The notes: generated by a model from the sequence alone, not told the origin. A DNA stretch of 64,000 bases from Methyloferula stellata AR4 (GCF_000385335.1 NZ_ARWA01000001.1:2372001-2436000), one strand, 5' to 3'; numbered from the stretch's first letter, positions 1 to 8,492 are shown. A program made the numbers and translations.

Positions 1-140
1 GCCGCATAGAGGCTAGGGCGGGTGATGCCCATGGCTTCCGTCAGGTCCGTCAGCGACGTGCCTTCAAACCCGCGCCGCCAGAACACTTGCAGTGCTCTAT
101 CGAGCGCGCCGTCAACGCAGAACTCGCGGGGGCGACCCAT
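1..140 (-). CDS. TetR-family transcriptional repressor, N-terminal fragment
   Basis: The minus strand from the ATG at 140 opens [20 protein letters not shown] and continues [19 protein letters not shown], then TRPSLYA. This is the typical TetR/AcrR DNA-binding domain: helix 1, then the helix-turn-helix with T-S-L-xx-L and the S-L-Y recognition helix. Only about 46 codons are present; the ligand-binding domain lies beyond the left edge of the window. It is divergent from the molybdopterin oxidoreductase at 487, and TetR repressors commonly control the gene they diverge from. The candidate operator at 323-339 lies between them. The ligand is unknown. I am confident of the family from the domain alone. 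Confidence 0.85.
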   Translation of the reverse strand, partial: MGRPREFCVDGALDRALQVFWRRGFEGTSLTDLTEAMGITRPSLYA

Positions 141-322
141 GATCTGGCAATGCCTTCCTCTTCCGAAGGCCCACATATAGGACGGGAAAGTGCCGCCGTC
201 CACGATTTTGTACCGTTCGGTATCGCTTTGCCTTAACCGCCTGCATTGGGGCGACGAAGAGCCTTGTGCCGCCCGCGTCTCGCCGCGAAATCCGCCAAGG
301 GGCGGGTTGTGTTTCGGCCGTA

Positions 323-339
323 ACCAAATTTCATTTGGT
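323..339. promoter_or_regulatory. Inverted repeat, candidate TetR operator
   Basis: ACCAAATTTCATTTGGT is a perfect 7-bp inverted repeat around a 3-bp centre. It lies in the divergent gap between the tetR fragment (start 140) and the oxidoreductase (start 487). Size and symmetry fit a TetR-dimer site. Assignment to this repressor is inference from position. Confidence 0.5.
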
Positions 340-486
340 CCGACATGATGCCGTACCTGGGCAAGTTCAAACTCCACCTAATGCTCGTCGTTATGTGATG
401 AGCGGTGAGCAACCCGCACCAGTGCCACGGGCTGCGAGAGCGGCATCGCGTGGCGCATCCACCCAGATCCGTTGCGGAGAATCGTT

Positions 487-2814
487 ATGTCTTCAAGTGA
501 ATGGCAAAAGACCGCTTGCAATCTCTGCTATTTGAACTGCGGGCTCGAAGTGAAGGTCGAGAACGGCCGAATGGTCAAGGTGCGCGGCGATCGGGAAAGC
601 CCCAAGTCGCAAGGCTATCTCTGCAACAAAGCCTCTCGCATTCCTTATTACGCTCATCATGCCGACCGGCTGACGTCGCCGCTCAGGCGCCGCGCGGACG
701 GCGGCTTTGATGCCATCACCTGGGACGCTGCGATTGCGGAGATTGCCGAGCGGGTGCGCACGATTCATGCGGCGCATGGCGGTGCAGCTTTCACGCTTTA
801 TGGCGGCGGCGGTCAGGGCAACCATGCCGGCGGTCCACACGCGCGCGGATTTATGCAGGGGCTCGGCTCCCGCTACAGGTTCAATGCGCTGGCTCAGGAG
901 AAGACCGGCGACTTCTGGGTCAATGGGCGGCTCTTTGGAAGTCAGACGTGCCATGCGACGGAAGACATCCATCATTGTGATCTGCTGCTCGCCATCGGAT
1001 GCAATCCCTGGGTTGCGCATGGCTTCGTCAATGCGCGCGATCAGCTCAATCACATTCGCAAGGATGAGACCCGCAAGCTCATCGTGATCGATCCGCGCCG
1101 CACGGAAACGGCCGAACTTGCCGATCTGCATATCGCCGTGCGTCCAGGCGCCGATACGTTTTTGATGGGCGCTCTGCTCGCGACCCTGATCCGGCGCGAT
1201 GCCATAGACCGGGCCTTTTTGGACGAACACACGGAGGGCTACGAGATGGTACGCGATGCGTTGCTGCTGATCCCGGTTGAGGCCTGGGCGGACGCGGCCG
1301 ATGTAACGCTTGCTGACGTCTCGCGCTGCGTGGATATGATCCTTGCCGCCAAGGCAATGGTCGTGCGCGTCGAACTCGGCATCCAGCAGGGCGTCAATTC
1401 CACGCTGAATTCCTATCTCGAGAAGCTTCTTATCATGCTCACCGGCAGCTTCGGCCGGCCGGGCACCAATCAGCTGCATAGCTGGCTTGTGCCGCTTTGG
1501 ATGAACACGCCAGGCGAGTTTCACCCCGTCACCGGCGTTGAAGTTATAGGCGGCCTGCTGCCGCCCAACAGTTTCCCGAAGGCCGTTCTCTCCGATCATC
1601 CGCAAAGGCTGCGGGCCGTCTTCGTGGACAGCAATAATCCGGCAAACACGGCGGCTGATACGCATCAGGTCGAAGACGCGCTGCGCGCGCTCGAGCTCTT
1701 GGTCGTGACCGACGTCGCGATGACCGAGACCGCGGCTTTCGCGCATTATGTTCTGCCGGCGTCATCGCAATTCGAGAAGACCGAGTTCACGCTCTTCAAT
1801 TTCGAATTTCCGACGAACTACTTTCATGTCCGCAGCCCCGTTCTGCCGGCGCTGCCTGGCACGCTTCCCGAACCGGAAATCTATACGCGGCTTGCCCGCG
1901 CAGTGGGACTGCTGCCCGCCGACAAAGATCTCGCTGCGTTGCGCCGGGCTGCTTTGCGCTCCCGGTCTGACTTTGCAAAAGCGTTTGGCCGCTTCATGAA
2001 GGAGAACCCGAATGCGGCGCCTGTTGCGGCGCTGGTGCTCTATAATACGCTCGGTGCCACGCTGCCGGACCGGACGGCTCCGGCCGCCGTGCTATGGCCT
2101 GCGACGCAAGCGCTCGCTGCCCGTTCGCCCCAGGCAGTCCGGCGCGCGATCGACGCGCCTGCCGCGGTGCCGGACGAGATGCTGGGCGAGGCCTTGTTCG
2201 ATGCGGTGATCAACAAGAGACAGGGTACGGCCTTCGCGCATCACGATCTCGAAGATGTCTGGTCGTTCATCGAGTATCCGGACCGTAAGATCCGGCTGGC
2301 CATACCGGAAATGCTCGACTGGCTTGCCCGGCTCGATCCCGCGCAGGTCCGCCCGTCGCCTGATTTTCCTTTCATTCTCGCCGCCGGCCAGCGGCGGATG
2401 TATAATGCGAACCAGATTTTTCGCGATCCAGCCTGGCGCCGCGACGATCCGGACGGTGCCTTGCTGGTTCATCCGCAGGACCTGGCAGCGCTCGGAAGCC
2501 AAGACGGCGACTGGGTTGCCGTCGAGTCGGACAAGGCCCGGCTGATCGTGCGCGCTCAGGCCGATGATTCAATGCGGCCCGGGCAGCTCGCCTTGCCGCA
2601 TGGTTTCGGCCAGGCCTATCCCTCCGCCGATGGCAAAAGGCTGACCAATGGGCCGCGCATCAACCTCCTGACGGCATGCGACAACCGTGACCCGATCGCC
2701 GGTACGCCGTATCACAAGCATGTTCCCGTCCGCTTGGAGCGTGCGACCGCAATAGAGACCTTGGAGGCGGAGGAAAACTCGCGCTGCATTCATGCGAGGG
2801 TTGCGGCCGAATGA
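487..2814 (+). CDS. Molybdopterin-dependent oxidoreductase (formate dehydrogenase/Nap-like catalytic subunit)
   Basis: This 775-residue protein belongs to the bis-MGD (DMSO reductase) superfamily. Near the N-terminus, C-N-L-C-Y-L-N-C and the later GYLC give the four cysteines of an N-terminal [4Fe-4S] cluster. The central part holds the molybdopterin region with QTCHATED, a possible Mo-ligand cysteine, and DPRRTETAELADLHI. The C-terminal part, from about residue 620, is the dinucleotide-binding domain (ILAAGQRRMYNANQIFRDP). No Tat signal is seen, so it is probably cytoplasmic. The ATG at 487 is chosen because GGAG sits 7 bases upstream; a TTG 15 bases earlier lies upstream of that site. No electron-transfer subunit or cofactor gene is adjacent, so the substrate cannot be named. 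Control by the divergent TetR protein is likely. Confidence 0.85.
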   Translation: MSSSEWQKTACNLCYLNCGLEVKVENGRMVKVRGDRESPKSQGYLCNKASRIPYYAHHADRLTSPLRRRADGGFDAITWDAAIAEIAERVRTIHAAHGGAAFTLYGGGGQGNHAGGPHARGFMQGLGSRYRFNALAQEKTGDFWVNGRLFGSQTCHATEDIHHCDLLLAIGCNPWVAHGFVNARDQLNHIRKDETRKLIVIDPRRTETAELADLHIAVRPGADTFLMGALLATLIRRDAIDRAFLDEHTEGYEMVRDALLLIPVEAWADAADVTLADVSRCVDMILAAKAMVVRVELGIQQGVNSTLNSYLEKLLIMLTGSFGRPGTNQLHSWLVPLWMNTPGEFHPVTGVEVIGGLLPPNSFPKAVLSDHPQRLRAVFVDSNNPANTAADTHQVEDALRALELLVVTDVAMTETAAFAHYVLPASSQFEKTEFTLFNFEFPTNYFHVRSPVLPALPGTLPEPEIYTRLARAVGLLPADKDLAALRRAALRSRSDFAKAFGRFMKENPNAAPVAALVLYNTLGATLPDRTAPAAVLWPATQALAARSPQAVRRAIDAPAAVPDEMLGEALFDAVINKRQGTAFAHHDLEDVWSFIEYPDRKIRLAIPEMLDWLARLDPAQVRPSPDFPFILAAGQRRMYNANQIFRDPAWRRDDPDGALLVHPQDLAALGSQDGDWVAVESDKARLIVRAQADDSMRPGQLALPHGFGQAYPSADGKRLTNGPRINLLTACDNRDPIAGTPYHKHVPVRLERATAIETLEAEENSRCIHARVAAE

Positions 2815-3385
2815 CGGCCGAAAGGTGCAGAGATGCAACGGCACGCGCCGAGCAGCACAGCCCGGTGCGGCCGCGAGGGCATGTTTAGACTTGCCGGGAC
2901 GGCATATACCGTCCGTTAGGCAAAACTCCTCTTTCCGGAAAAGCTCGGCCGCAACTTTTGCGGGCGCAGATCGTTCGTCGCCAGATAAAAGCCGGGACCG
3001 CCGCCGTTTTCTCAACGCGATCCGCCATGCAGGATCGTGCCCGGCAAAGACCGAAAGGGACGATATGTCCGGCGCGATATGGCGCCGCAAATCCTCCTTC
3101 GGTCCCGAGTCTGTTAGGCCGCCACATCTCATGGACCGGCTCTAACGCCAGCTTCCCGCCTTCGGCAACCGGGGGCAAAGCTGCGCCAGTTTTGTTAAGC
3201 CCCTGAAAAAGCGTTCTAATCCACAGCTATGATGGGTCCATCCGCCGCGGCTTTCCGGCTGCCGCTTGGGTGCACCTGGATTTGGCTCTGAACATGCATG
3301 GACGCGCGGACGGCCCGGCTGTCGCGAACCCTTGTCGCCAAAAGACGGGGACGCGGCGCCGGCCCCCTGCACGAGAGCGCGCGGC
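2815..3385. other. Non-coding gap after the oxidoreductase
   Basis: I see no convincing gene here; open frames are short and low in coding character. One small hairpin (GGACGG, six-base loop, CCGTCC) lies at 2897-2914 and could end the oxidoreductase transcript, but no T-run follows. Confidence 0.5.
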
Positions 3386-3856
3386 ATGACGGAGAAAGAG
3401 GGATGGGTCGTTTACAACGGCTCGCTGGGAGTCGCCGATAAGGTGACGATCGGCCTCGTCGAGGAGGGGGAGGGCGGCAGGAGCGCCTGTCTGGCACCAC
3501 CCTATGACGCCGTGGGTCCGTTCAGTCTCGACGAACTTGAAACGCAAGGGCAGGTCGCCTTTGGCGCATGTATCGTCCTGTCGCTGCAGAAATGGGCGCA
3601 GCTTCAGGACGAACTCCGCGCCGAGGCCCTCAAGAAACGCCGGGCCCTTATGCTTCGCGACGCCTATGACGGTCAGGAGCATCGCGAGATCCTGAAGCTG
3701 CCGATGGAGGGCGAGCTTCTGCCGTCGGAGATCAATGCCGCCTTTCGGCGGCTGGCCAAGAAGGCGCATCCAGACGCAGGCGGCAGCAACGAAGATTATC
3801 GACGCATCTCGGAAGCGCGCGACGCGCTGATCGAGCAATATGAGAACGCCTCATAG
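3386..3856 (+). CDS. Small J-domain (DnaJ-like) protein
   Basis: This 156-residue protein has a C-terminal J-domain: LPSEINAAFRRLAKKAHPDA with the invariant HPD tripeptide, then NEDYRRISEARDALIEQ. J-domains stimulate Hsp70 (DnaK) ATPase. The first 100 residues are not recognisable and lack the Gly/Phe and zinc-finger regions of DnaJ itself, so this is a type III-like J protein with an unknown client. The ATG at 3386 starts at MTEKEG; the frame stays open upstream, but the added sequence is arginine- and proline-rich and unconvincing. The gene stands alone. Confidence 0.75.
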   Translation: MTEKEGWVVYNGSLGVADKVTIGLVEEGEGGRSACLAPPYDAVGPFSLDELETQGQVAFGACIVLSLQKWAQLQDELRAEALKKRRALMLRDAYDGQEHREILKLPMEGELLPSEINAAFRRLAKKAHPDAGGSNEDYRRISEARDALIEQYENAS

Positions 3857-3936
3857 GGCAGCTCGTGATCCGATGACCTTAAGTTTTTCAATTGCATTGC
3901 ATCGGCGCCAAGACCGCTTCTAATCTTTCGGTTTAA

Positions 3937-3980
3937 CGCATGATCTTATCCAAAAAGTCTGCAACTTTTTGGGATCATGC
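3937..3980. repeat. Interspersed palindromic repeat, copy 1
   Basis: This 44-bp element has nested inverted repeats: outer GCATGATC/GATCATGC and inner AAAAAGT/ACTTTTT. Its reverse complement nearly matches 53631-53673, 50 kb away. It lies just downstream of the convergent genes ending at 3856 and 3982, so it may also act as a bidirectional terminator. Confidence 0.75.
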
Positions 3981-3981
3981 T

Positions 3982-4221
3982 CTAGCCGCTGGCCTTCAGA
4001 TTGCTCAAGGCCGCGTTGACCAAATTCGAAGCCGTGTGGACCACGTTTGAAACCGCGACATGCGCCTGGCCGACGGTGCCGAGCGCATTGGACGCGACCT
4101 CCGCGAAGCCGCCCTTGAGCGCATGCGCACCATGCTTGTGATGGACTTGCGCCGTGGTCGAAGCCGAGCTCGGTTGAATATTGGCCGCTGCGCCGAGGCC
4201 GCCGATCGGGGGTACAGTCAT
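3982..4221 (-). CDS. Hypothetical small protein, Ala/His-rich
   Basis: This 79-residue protein starts MTVPPIGGLGAAANIQ and has a helical C-terminal half (VASNALGTVGQAHVAVSNVV). No signal peptide or known domain is visible. The ATG at 4221 is preceded by GGAGAGG at ideal spacing, which favours it over the GTG 15 bases upstream that overlaps this site. The pattern of small residues and regular hydrophobics resembles short helical structural peptides, but I do not recognise the family. The strong ribosome binding site is the main support that it is expressed. Confidence 0.6.
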   Translation of the reverse strand: MTVPPIGGLGAAANIQPSSASTTAQVHHKHGAHALKGGFAEVASNALGTVGQAHVAVSNVVHTASNLVNAALSNLKASG

Positions 4222-4346
4222 GCAAAACCTCTCCACTGAGCCGATGATTTGAAAGCCGAACGATTTTCGATTCGCCGTAGGTCATTTGGCGCGGCGGAGC
4301 TTGCGCGAGGACTGCGCCTCTAAAATCACCGCGTGCGGCTTGCAAA

Positions 4347-4688
4347 TTATCGTGCGCGGCTTGGCGGAAGCTGACTGACCGGATCGATCTCGCATTCGAT
4401 CGTGACGAACACATAGCCGCAGCAGTCGCCATCATGCGTTTCGCGGGCCTCGTCGGCATTGACGCTGAGCAGATGGCCTTTCGCCATGGTGCAGATGGCC
4501 TTCCCTGCGATCTGATCCACATCGCCCTTGAGGCCGCGGCGGATCTTGTAGAAATCGGAGAAGGTGCCGTCGCAATGCGACGCATTCTCGCCGATGCAGA
4601 CCCGCAGGCGTTGCATCTCCGCCCGCGCACTCGAATGACACAGAACAAGCGCGGCGGCCAAAACGAGATGGATGAATGTGCGGGGCAT
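4347..4688 (-). CDS. Exported cysteine-containing hypothetical protein
   Basis: This 113-residue protein has an N-terminal signal peptide (MPRTFIHLVLAAALVLCHSS, cleavage probably after ARA). The mature part has five cysteines (VCIGENASHCDGTF, AICTMAK, DGDCCGYVFVTIEC), suggesting disulfides in the periplasm. GAAGG five bases before the ATG supports the start. The family is not recognised. Confidence 0.65.
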   Translation of the reverse strand: MPRTFIHLVLAAALVLCHSSARAEMQRLRVCIGENASHCDGTFSDFYKIRRGLKGDVDQIAGKAICTMAKGHLLSVNADEARETHDGDCCGYVFVTIECEIDPVSQLPPSRAR

Positions 4689-4853
4689 GACGGCCTTCTT
4701 TTAAAAATGAAGGGGACAGGATTATCACATGCTGCGGGCTGGTAAAAAGCGCGTGTCACCCCGCGATCGCGCTTGCCCCGCCCCCTCATGCGCGCGACAT
4801 AACCGCGAAGGCCGCCGCGCAAAACGGCATCAGATACCGAGACGGGGACAATC

Positions 4854-5291
4854 TTGCGCAGCCTTATCATCGTCGCGGCGCTCGTTGCCGGCCCGGCGCA
4901 GGGCGCACCCGTGCAAGAAAACCCGGCGGCGAGCATGCACGATCTTCAGACCTATTTCGCGGCCTGTGTCCAGCCGCCGCAGGAAGCGGATGGCACGCGG
5001 ATCACCTTTTATTTCTCGCTGAAAAGCGATGGCGCGATCTATGGGCGTCCGCGCGTGGTCTGGCTTGGATACAGCGGTAATAGGGACGATCGAAAGCGTC
5101 TGATTTCGGGGCTCCGCGCGTCATTCGTGCAATGCCTGCCGCTGCGATTGAACGCTGAAATGTCGCGCACCATTCCCGGGAAAGTCTATTACCTGCAATT
5201 CATCGTTGGCGCGGAGGGCGAAACGCAAGTCCTGCTGCGGCCCTTCGGCAGCATGGGCGATCCGCTCGTCGATGTGCCCGAGCCTTATTGA
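4854..5291 (+). CDS. Exported hypothetical protein, TonB C-terminal-like fold possible
   Basis: This 145-residue protein starts at a TTG. A signal-like stretch (LIIVAALVAGPAQGAP) is followed by a domain with a beta-alpha-beta pattern (ITFYFSLKSDGAIYGRPRVV, ISGLRASFVQCLPL, YYLQFIVG). The spacing of F-x-F-x-L-K-x-D-G recalls the TonB C-terminal/TonB-like periplasmic domain, but this is only pattern recognition. The ribosome binding site is weak and the TTG start uncertain. The gene is followed at once by a strong hairpin terminator. Confidence 0.6.
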   Translation: MRSLIIVAALVAGPAQGAPVQENPAASMHDLQTYFAACVQPPQEADGTRITFYFSLKSDGAIYGRPRVVWLGYSGNRDDRKRLISGLRASFVQCLPLRLNAEMSRTIPGKVYYLQFIVGAEGETQVLLRPFGSMGDPLVDVPEPY

Positions 5292-5306
5292 AGGCTGCAC
5301 GAAACT

Positions 5307-5334
5307 GTGCCGCCGCCGGATGCAGCGGCGGCAC
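5307..5334. terminator. Hairpin terminator between convergent genes
   Basis: GTGCCGCCGC and GCGGCGGCAC form a 10-bp stem with an 8-base loop, followed on the plus strand by GGGTTTGGTT. It lies between the genes ending at 5291 (+) and 5343 (-), so it may stop both. Confidence 0.65.
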
Positions 5335-5342
5335 GGGTTTGG

Positions 5343-6077
5343 TTAGCTCGGCCGGACGAAGGCGACGACCGAGCTGAGCGGAAAGTTGCTCATTCTGACC
5401 TGATGATGCTGATTGCCGCCGAGGCCGTAAAAGCCCCGGCCGCCGTAGCCGGCGAAGATCGTGACATGGCTGCGCATAACGACGAGATCGCCCTTGGCGG
5501 GCGTGGCGACGCGCTGCCCGACGTGCAGCATGCTGCTGACCATGCCCGAGCCGCTTGCCTTATGGCCGGTCCTCTGGAGCACGAAATTGGCGAAATCCGC
5601 GCACCATGCGCGATGACTGCCCGTGACATTGCCCTGGCCGATCCAGCGGCTGGCTTCGCTCAGCACCGAGCTTGCATTCGAACTCATCGTGTCGAACCAG
5701 TTTCCGCTGCGTGCGGAGCTGTCGTTCGTGTCGGGCGTGGCGGCGCTATAGCCGTAGCCTGCCGTCGCACTTGCGGCCGAGTAGCGTGTCGCGTGCCCGT
5801 GGCGCTGAAAGTGCGCGTAGTGCGTCCAATGTCCGTGACGCGTCCAATGTCCAAAGTGTCTCACATATTGGTGGTGCGGCTGCCATCGGAAGGCGGCGCC
5901 GAAGACCCTGTGATGGACCCGTTCCGCGGCGGCCGGTCTGGCTTGCGCCGCGCCGGATACGGTGATCGCCAGAAAAACCGCGCCGGCCGAAACACAGAGA
6001 CCGCCCAAGGCTTTTTTGGCTTTGGGCCGCAGCAAGGAACTGGCCGCCTCACGGCGGCACATGGAAATAACGCTCAT
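5343..6077 (-). CDS. Exported CHAP/NlpC-P60-like amidase (TIGR02594-like)
   Basis: This 244-residue protein has a long basic N-terminus and a hydrophobic signal (GGLCVSAGAVFLAITVSGAA-QA). A His/Tyr-rich linker (about residues 65-105) leads to a C-terminal cysteine-peptidase-like domain, WCADFANFVLQRTG, then GDLVVMRSHVTIFAGYGG and FYGLGGNQHHQV. The C-H arrangement is that of CHAP or TIGR02594 proteins, which cut peptidoglycan peptides or amides. Probably periplasmic or envelope-attached. The ATG at 6077 is chosen; a GTG at 6089 is also possible, and neither has a good Shine-Dalgarno site. Confidence 0.75.
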   Translation of the reverse strand: MSVISMCRREAASSLLRPKAKKALGGLCVSAGAVFLAITVSGAAQARPAAAERVHHRVFGAAFRWQPHHQYVRHFGHWTRHGHWTHYAHFQRHGHATRYSAASATAGYGYSAATPDTNDSSARSGNWFDTMSSNASSVLSEASRWIGQGNVTGSHRAWCADFANFVLQRTGHKASGSGMVSSMLHVGQRVATPAKGDLVVMRSHVTIFAGYGGRGFYGLGGNQHHQVRMSNFPLSSVVAFVRPS

Positions 6078-6089
6078 ACGCTTACTCAC

Positions 6090-6508
6090 TCACTCTATGG
6101 GGGGATGCAGCTTCAAGCTGCCAAGGAAGACGCGCCAGGCACGCCTGCGAATCACGAGCGGTTAAGACAATCGCTACAAGTGATGGCTTCGTATTACCGA
6201 TGAAATGAATAAATGAAAAGCGTATGACATTGGTATTATTGTCGCACAGCCTGACTTATCGCAGGCTATAAATTAAGTACTATGGCTAAAAAATGTCATA
6301 TATATGCACATATAAGCTTAGCTATTATGCGGCCATGTTCGATAAGTAATCCGATCGTTCGAAGTTACTTGCCTATACGGCGTCTCTTGAGCGGAGTCGG
6401 GGAGTCTTCTCGTCGAACCGCACGCGGGCAACCCATGTAATCTCACGCCGCCAAAAAAGCCGCTTTCGATCCCGGTCGAATTGGCTCATGTGAGCGGGCG
6501 CGGTTTTG
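6090..6508. other. AT-rich divergent intergenic region
   Basis: The stretch from about 6190 to 6340 is clearly more AT-rich than its surroundings and has alternating CATATA/TATATG steps. A small hairpin (AGCCTG...CAGGCT) lies at 6248-6267. It separates divergent genes and should hold both promoters. No RNA gene or protein was recognised. Confidence 0.5.
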
Positions 6509-6778
6509 ATGGATCTGATGATGAACGAGGAACAGCCTCAAGCCCCGGGCCTGACATGGCAGGAGCGGGACATTCTATCCTTCTTCATGGATGTCAGTGT
6601 CGGTCCGAACCAGATGATCGATGTGCAGAGGCTCTGGCAGGAATGGGGTGCGAGAGGCACCAATGTCGACTTTTCCGACGCGATCATGGGGCTGATGGCA
6701 AAGGGTCTGCTTTGGGCCGATCGGGACGAGACGGCCTGTGCGCTGACCGAGATTGGTTATGCATGGGCGTCAAAATGA
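6509..6778 (+). CDS. Hypothetical small protein, possible winged-helix-like
   Basis: This 89-residue protein contains LTWQERDILSFFMDVSVG, VDFSDAIMGLMAKGLL and ACALTEIGYAWA. The helix pattern and terminal strand resemble small winged-helix folds, but no family is identified. Several in-frame ATGs occur at the start; 6509 is the first. It lies 36 bases before the Xre-like gene and is probably co-transcribed with it. Confidence 0.55.
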   Translation: MDLMMNEEQPQAPGLTWQERDILSFFMDVSVGPNQMIDVQRLWQEWGARGTNVDFSDAIMGLMAKGLLWADRDETACALTEIGYAWASK

Positions 6779-6814
6779 ATGGCGGCGGGATAAAGAATAA
6801 AAGGAAAGGTCAGA

Positions 6815-7084
6815 ATGCTGGCAGCACAATGCAGCGTGGCGCGCGCCATCCTCGATCTCACCGTCGAGGAATTGGCGAAGAAGGCTGGCGTCACGGCCGA
6901 TATCATCTTGCGGATCGAAGCCGGCGCGCCCTTGGACGAGGATACGCTTGCCAAAGTGCAAGCTGCCTTTGAGACCGAGGGCGTCGAGTTCACCTTCGGC
7001 GATCGTCCCGGCGTGAAGATCAGAACGCTCGACGGAATTATCGAAGTTTCAGCAGGTGGTTCTGTCGTCCCGCTCAAGCATTAA
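6815..7084 (+). CDS. Small Xre-type helix-turn-helix protein
   Basis: This 89-residue protein contains an Xre/Cro-type HTH (LTVEELAKKAGVTADIILRIEAGAPLDEDTL, written in parts: LTVEELAKKAGVT, IILRIEAGAPL). It is followed by a short region common in rhizobial HTH proteins (FETEGVEFTFGDRPGVKI). AGGAAAGG upstream supports the ATG. It probably binds DNA as a dimer; targets are unknown. It follows the hypothetical gene at 6509 in the same direction. Confidence 0.75.
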   Translation: MLAAQCSVARAILDLTVEELAKKAGVTADIILRIEAGAPLDEDTLAKVQAAFETEGVEFTFGDRPGVKIRTLDGIIEVSAGGSVVPLKH

Positions 7085-7127
7085 AGCGCGGGAGAAAGCC
7101 GGTCGGCTTGGCAATCTGCGTAAACGT

Positions 7128-7152
7128 GCTGCGCGAGGAATCACCGCGCAGC
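7128..7152. terminator. Hairpin terminator
   Basis: GCTGCGCG and CGCGCAGC form an 8-bp stem with a 9-base loop, followed by CTTCTTCATT. It lies between the convergent genes ending at 7084 and 7174. Confidence 0.55.
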
Positions 7153-7173
7153 CTTCTTCATTCCGCTCGCGCG

Positions 7174-7530
7174 TCACCATTTAAAATTCATTCCGCCGCC
7201 ACCGGGGCCGACGGTCGGTTTGATCGGTCCATCAAACTCGGACTTGGAAGACGAACTGGTTTCGGACTGCGAGTCGCCGGGCTTTTTGATGTAGGAGAAA
7301 TCCATCGGAATGCTCGTCGACGCCGGCTTTTTTTCGATGTCGGAGATGTCCTGTTTTTGCGCGTGAGGCGCAGCCTTCGGCTTTTGCGCGTGTTTTGCCG
7401 GAGGCTTGGTGGCGGCAGGGGCATCGATCGAAACGCTGCTGTTTTGCGCCAAGACCGGATTAAACGCGGCTAAACCGAAGATCGCGAAACAAAAAGCCGG
7501 CAAGCCGGCAAGATGGCGCATCTTTATCAT
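7174..7530 (-). CDS. Exported hypothetical protein, Lys/Pro/Ser-rich
   Basis: This 118-residue protein has a signal peptide (MIKMRHLAGLPAFCFAIFGL, cleavage near VLAQ). A low-complexity mature region follows, rich in A, K, P and S (PPAKHAQKPKAAPHAQKQD), ending GPGGGGMNFKW. GGGGAAG just before the ATG at 7530 decides the start. No domain is recognised; it is probably periplasmic and disordered. Confidence 0.6.
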   Translation of the reverse strand: MIKMRHLAGLPAFCFAIFGLAAFNPVLAQNSSVSIDAPAATKPPAKHAQKPKAAPHAQKQDISDIEKKPASTSIPMDFSYIKKPGDSQSETSSSSKSEFDGPIKPTVGPGGGGMNFKW

Positions 7531-7642
7531 TGTCTTCCCCCGAAGCATGTCCACGATCGATGCCCGCGTTTAAAGCGTGGATTGTGGCGAGTGTAAGCTC
7601 CGGGGTTTCACTTTCGCGGGAAGGCGCTCGGTCCTCGCGTTC

Positions 7643-7924
7643 CTATGGACAGTTTGTACGATGAACCGTGACGGAATCGCCTTCGCTGTTTTCTTTGTGA
7701 ACGGTTTTCGACTCGCAGCCGCGATCGTCTGGTACGCCGACAACGCCGCCGACCGTACCCGCCGCGGCGCCGACAGCGCCTCCGACAACGGCACCCACGG
7801 GACCGGCGGCCTCGCCGCCTTCGTGTGCGCCGCGCTCCGCGCCCGGAATGGTGCCTTGAGCATAAGCCAGAGACGGAACGGCCGCCGCGATGCCGAGGAT
7901 CAGAATGGTGTGCTTGAGTGACAT
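7643..7924 (-). CDS. Small exported glycine-zipper protein with SKTV/TNC motif
   Basis: This 93-residue protein has a signal peptide (MSLKHTILILGIAAAVPSLA, YAQ). A glycine-zipper segment follows (GPVGAVVGGAVGAAAGTVGG). The C-terminal motif GCESKTVHKENSEGDSVTVH-RTNC has two cysteines. The same motif ends the protein at 45240, and the signal/zipper half resembles the protein at 15618. GGAGAG before the ATG fixes the start. Glycine zippers often insert in or pack on membranes; the function is unknown. Confidence 0.7.
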   Translation of the reverse strand: MSLKHTILILGIAAAVPSLAYAQGTIPGAERGAHEGGEAAGPVGAVVGGAVGAAAGTVGGVVGVPDDRGCESKTVHKENSEGDSVTVHRTNCP

Positions 7925-8026
7925 GATCTCTCCACCTTCATTTAAAGCCGCGCTTCGGCGGCCCGATGTCTGCCTATGCCGGGGAAGGTCCGATGGTTCC
8001 ATCTTGGCTTTGCTTGGCGGAATTGC

Positions 8027-8061
8027 AAAAAAGCCCCTGCGGGCCGAAGCCGAACAGGGGC
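8027..8061 (-). terminator. Rho-independent terminator, minus strand
   Basis: On the minus strand a GCCCCTG...CAGGGGC hairpin is followed by six T residues. It lies downstream of the exported gene at 8241-8492 and is the second of two terminators in series. Confidence 0.65.
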
Positions 8062-8138
8062 CGAAATCGCTAGGTACTCGAAACGAGATCCTTGTGGCAT
8101 GGCGGATCGCGATAAAAAGTGCTGCCGCGCACAAACAA

Positions 8139-8170
8139 AATGCCCCGTTCGGCGAACCGGACGGGGCATT
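8139..8170. terminator. Strong hairpin terminator
   Basis: An almost perfect 14-bp stem (AATGCCCCGTTCGG against CCGGACGGGGCATT, one G-T pair) with a CGAA loop. On the minus strand it is followed by TTTGTTTG. It is the first terminator after the gene at 8241-8492. Confidence 0.7.
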
Positions 8171-8240
8171 CAAAAGCAGTGGTGATGAGCGTCTCGAACG
8201 ATTGGGGTTTTCCGCCCGCCGTTTCAGATCTCGGCTCGGT

Positions 8241-8492
8241 TTAGTAGCCGATGCCGTACATTTGCATCGGCTGGCAGTTCGAACCGCACGACGGTTGCGC
8301 CGGCTGCTCGACGCGGGGCTGCTGAGCGTAATAGGCTTCAAACGCCGCATTGTCGCGGTTCTGGGCCGCCTGCGCCCGGTTTGCCACCGTGTGACGGCTC
8401 GGATGCGAATGGACCTGCGCCGACGCCATCACCGGCATCAAAATGAGCGCAAATGAAGCGGCGATCGTGGCGATCTTGAATGAATTACGCAT
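8241..8492 (-). CDS. Small exported hypothetical protein
   Basis: This 83-residue protein has a signal peptide (MRNSFKIATIAASFALILMP, cleavage near ASAQ). The short mature chain is Gln/Ala-rich (NRAQAAQNRDNAAFEAYYAQ) and ends PSCGSNCQPMQMYGIGY with two cysteines. GGAG lies 9 bases before the ATG at 8492 but only 3 before the ATG at 8498, so 8492 is preferred. Short exported proteins of this composition are frequent in Hyphomicrobiales; the role is unknown. Confidence 0.6.
   Translation of the reverse strand: MRNSFKIATIAASFALILMPVMASAQVHSHPSRHTVANRAQAAQNRDNAAFEAYYAQQPRVEQPAQPSCGSNCQPMQMYGIGY

Noticed and set aside
493-1746. Minus-strand 417-codon open frame
   Set aside because: It is antisense to the molybdopterin oxidoreductase and has a shadow-like composition.
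3920-4936. Minus-strand 338-codon open frame
   Set aside because: It overlaps two small genes with good ribosome binding sites and signal peptides in another frame; its Arg/Pro-rich composition is not protein-like.
5307-6203. Plus-strand 298-codon open frame
   Set aside because: It is antisense to the CHAP-like gene and starts inside a terminator hairpin.
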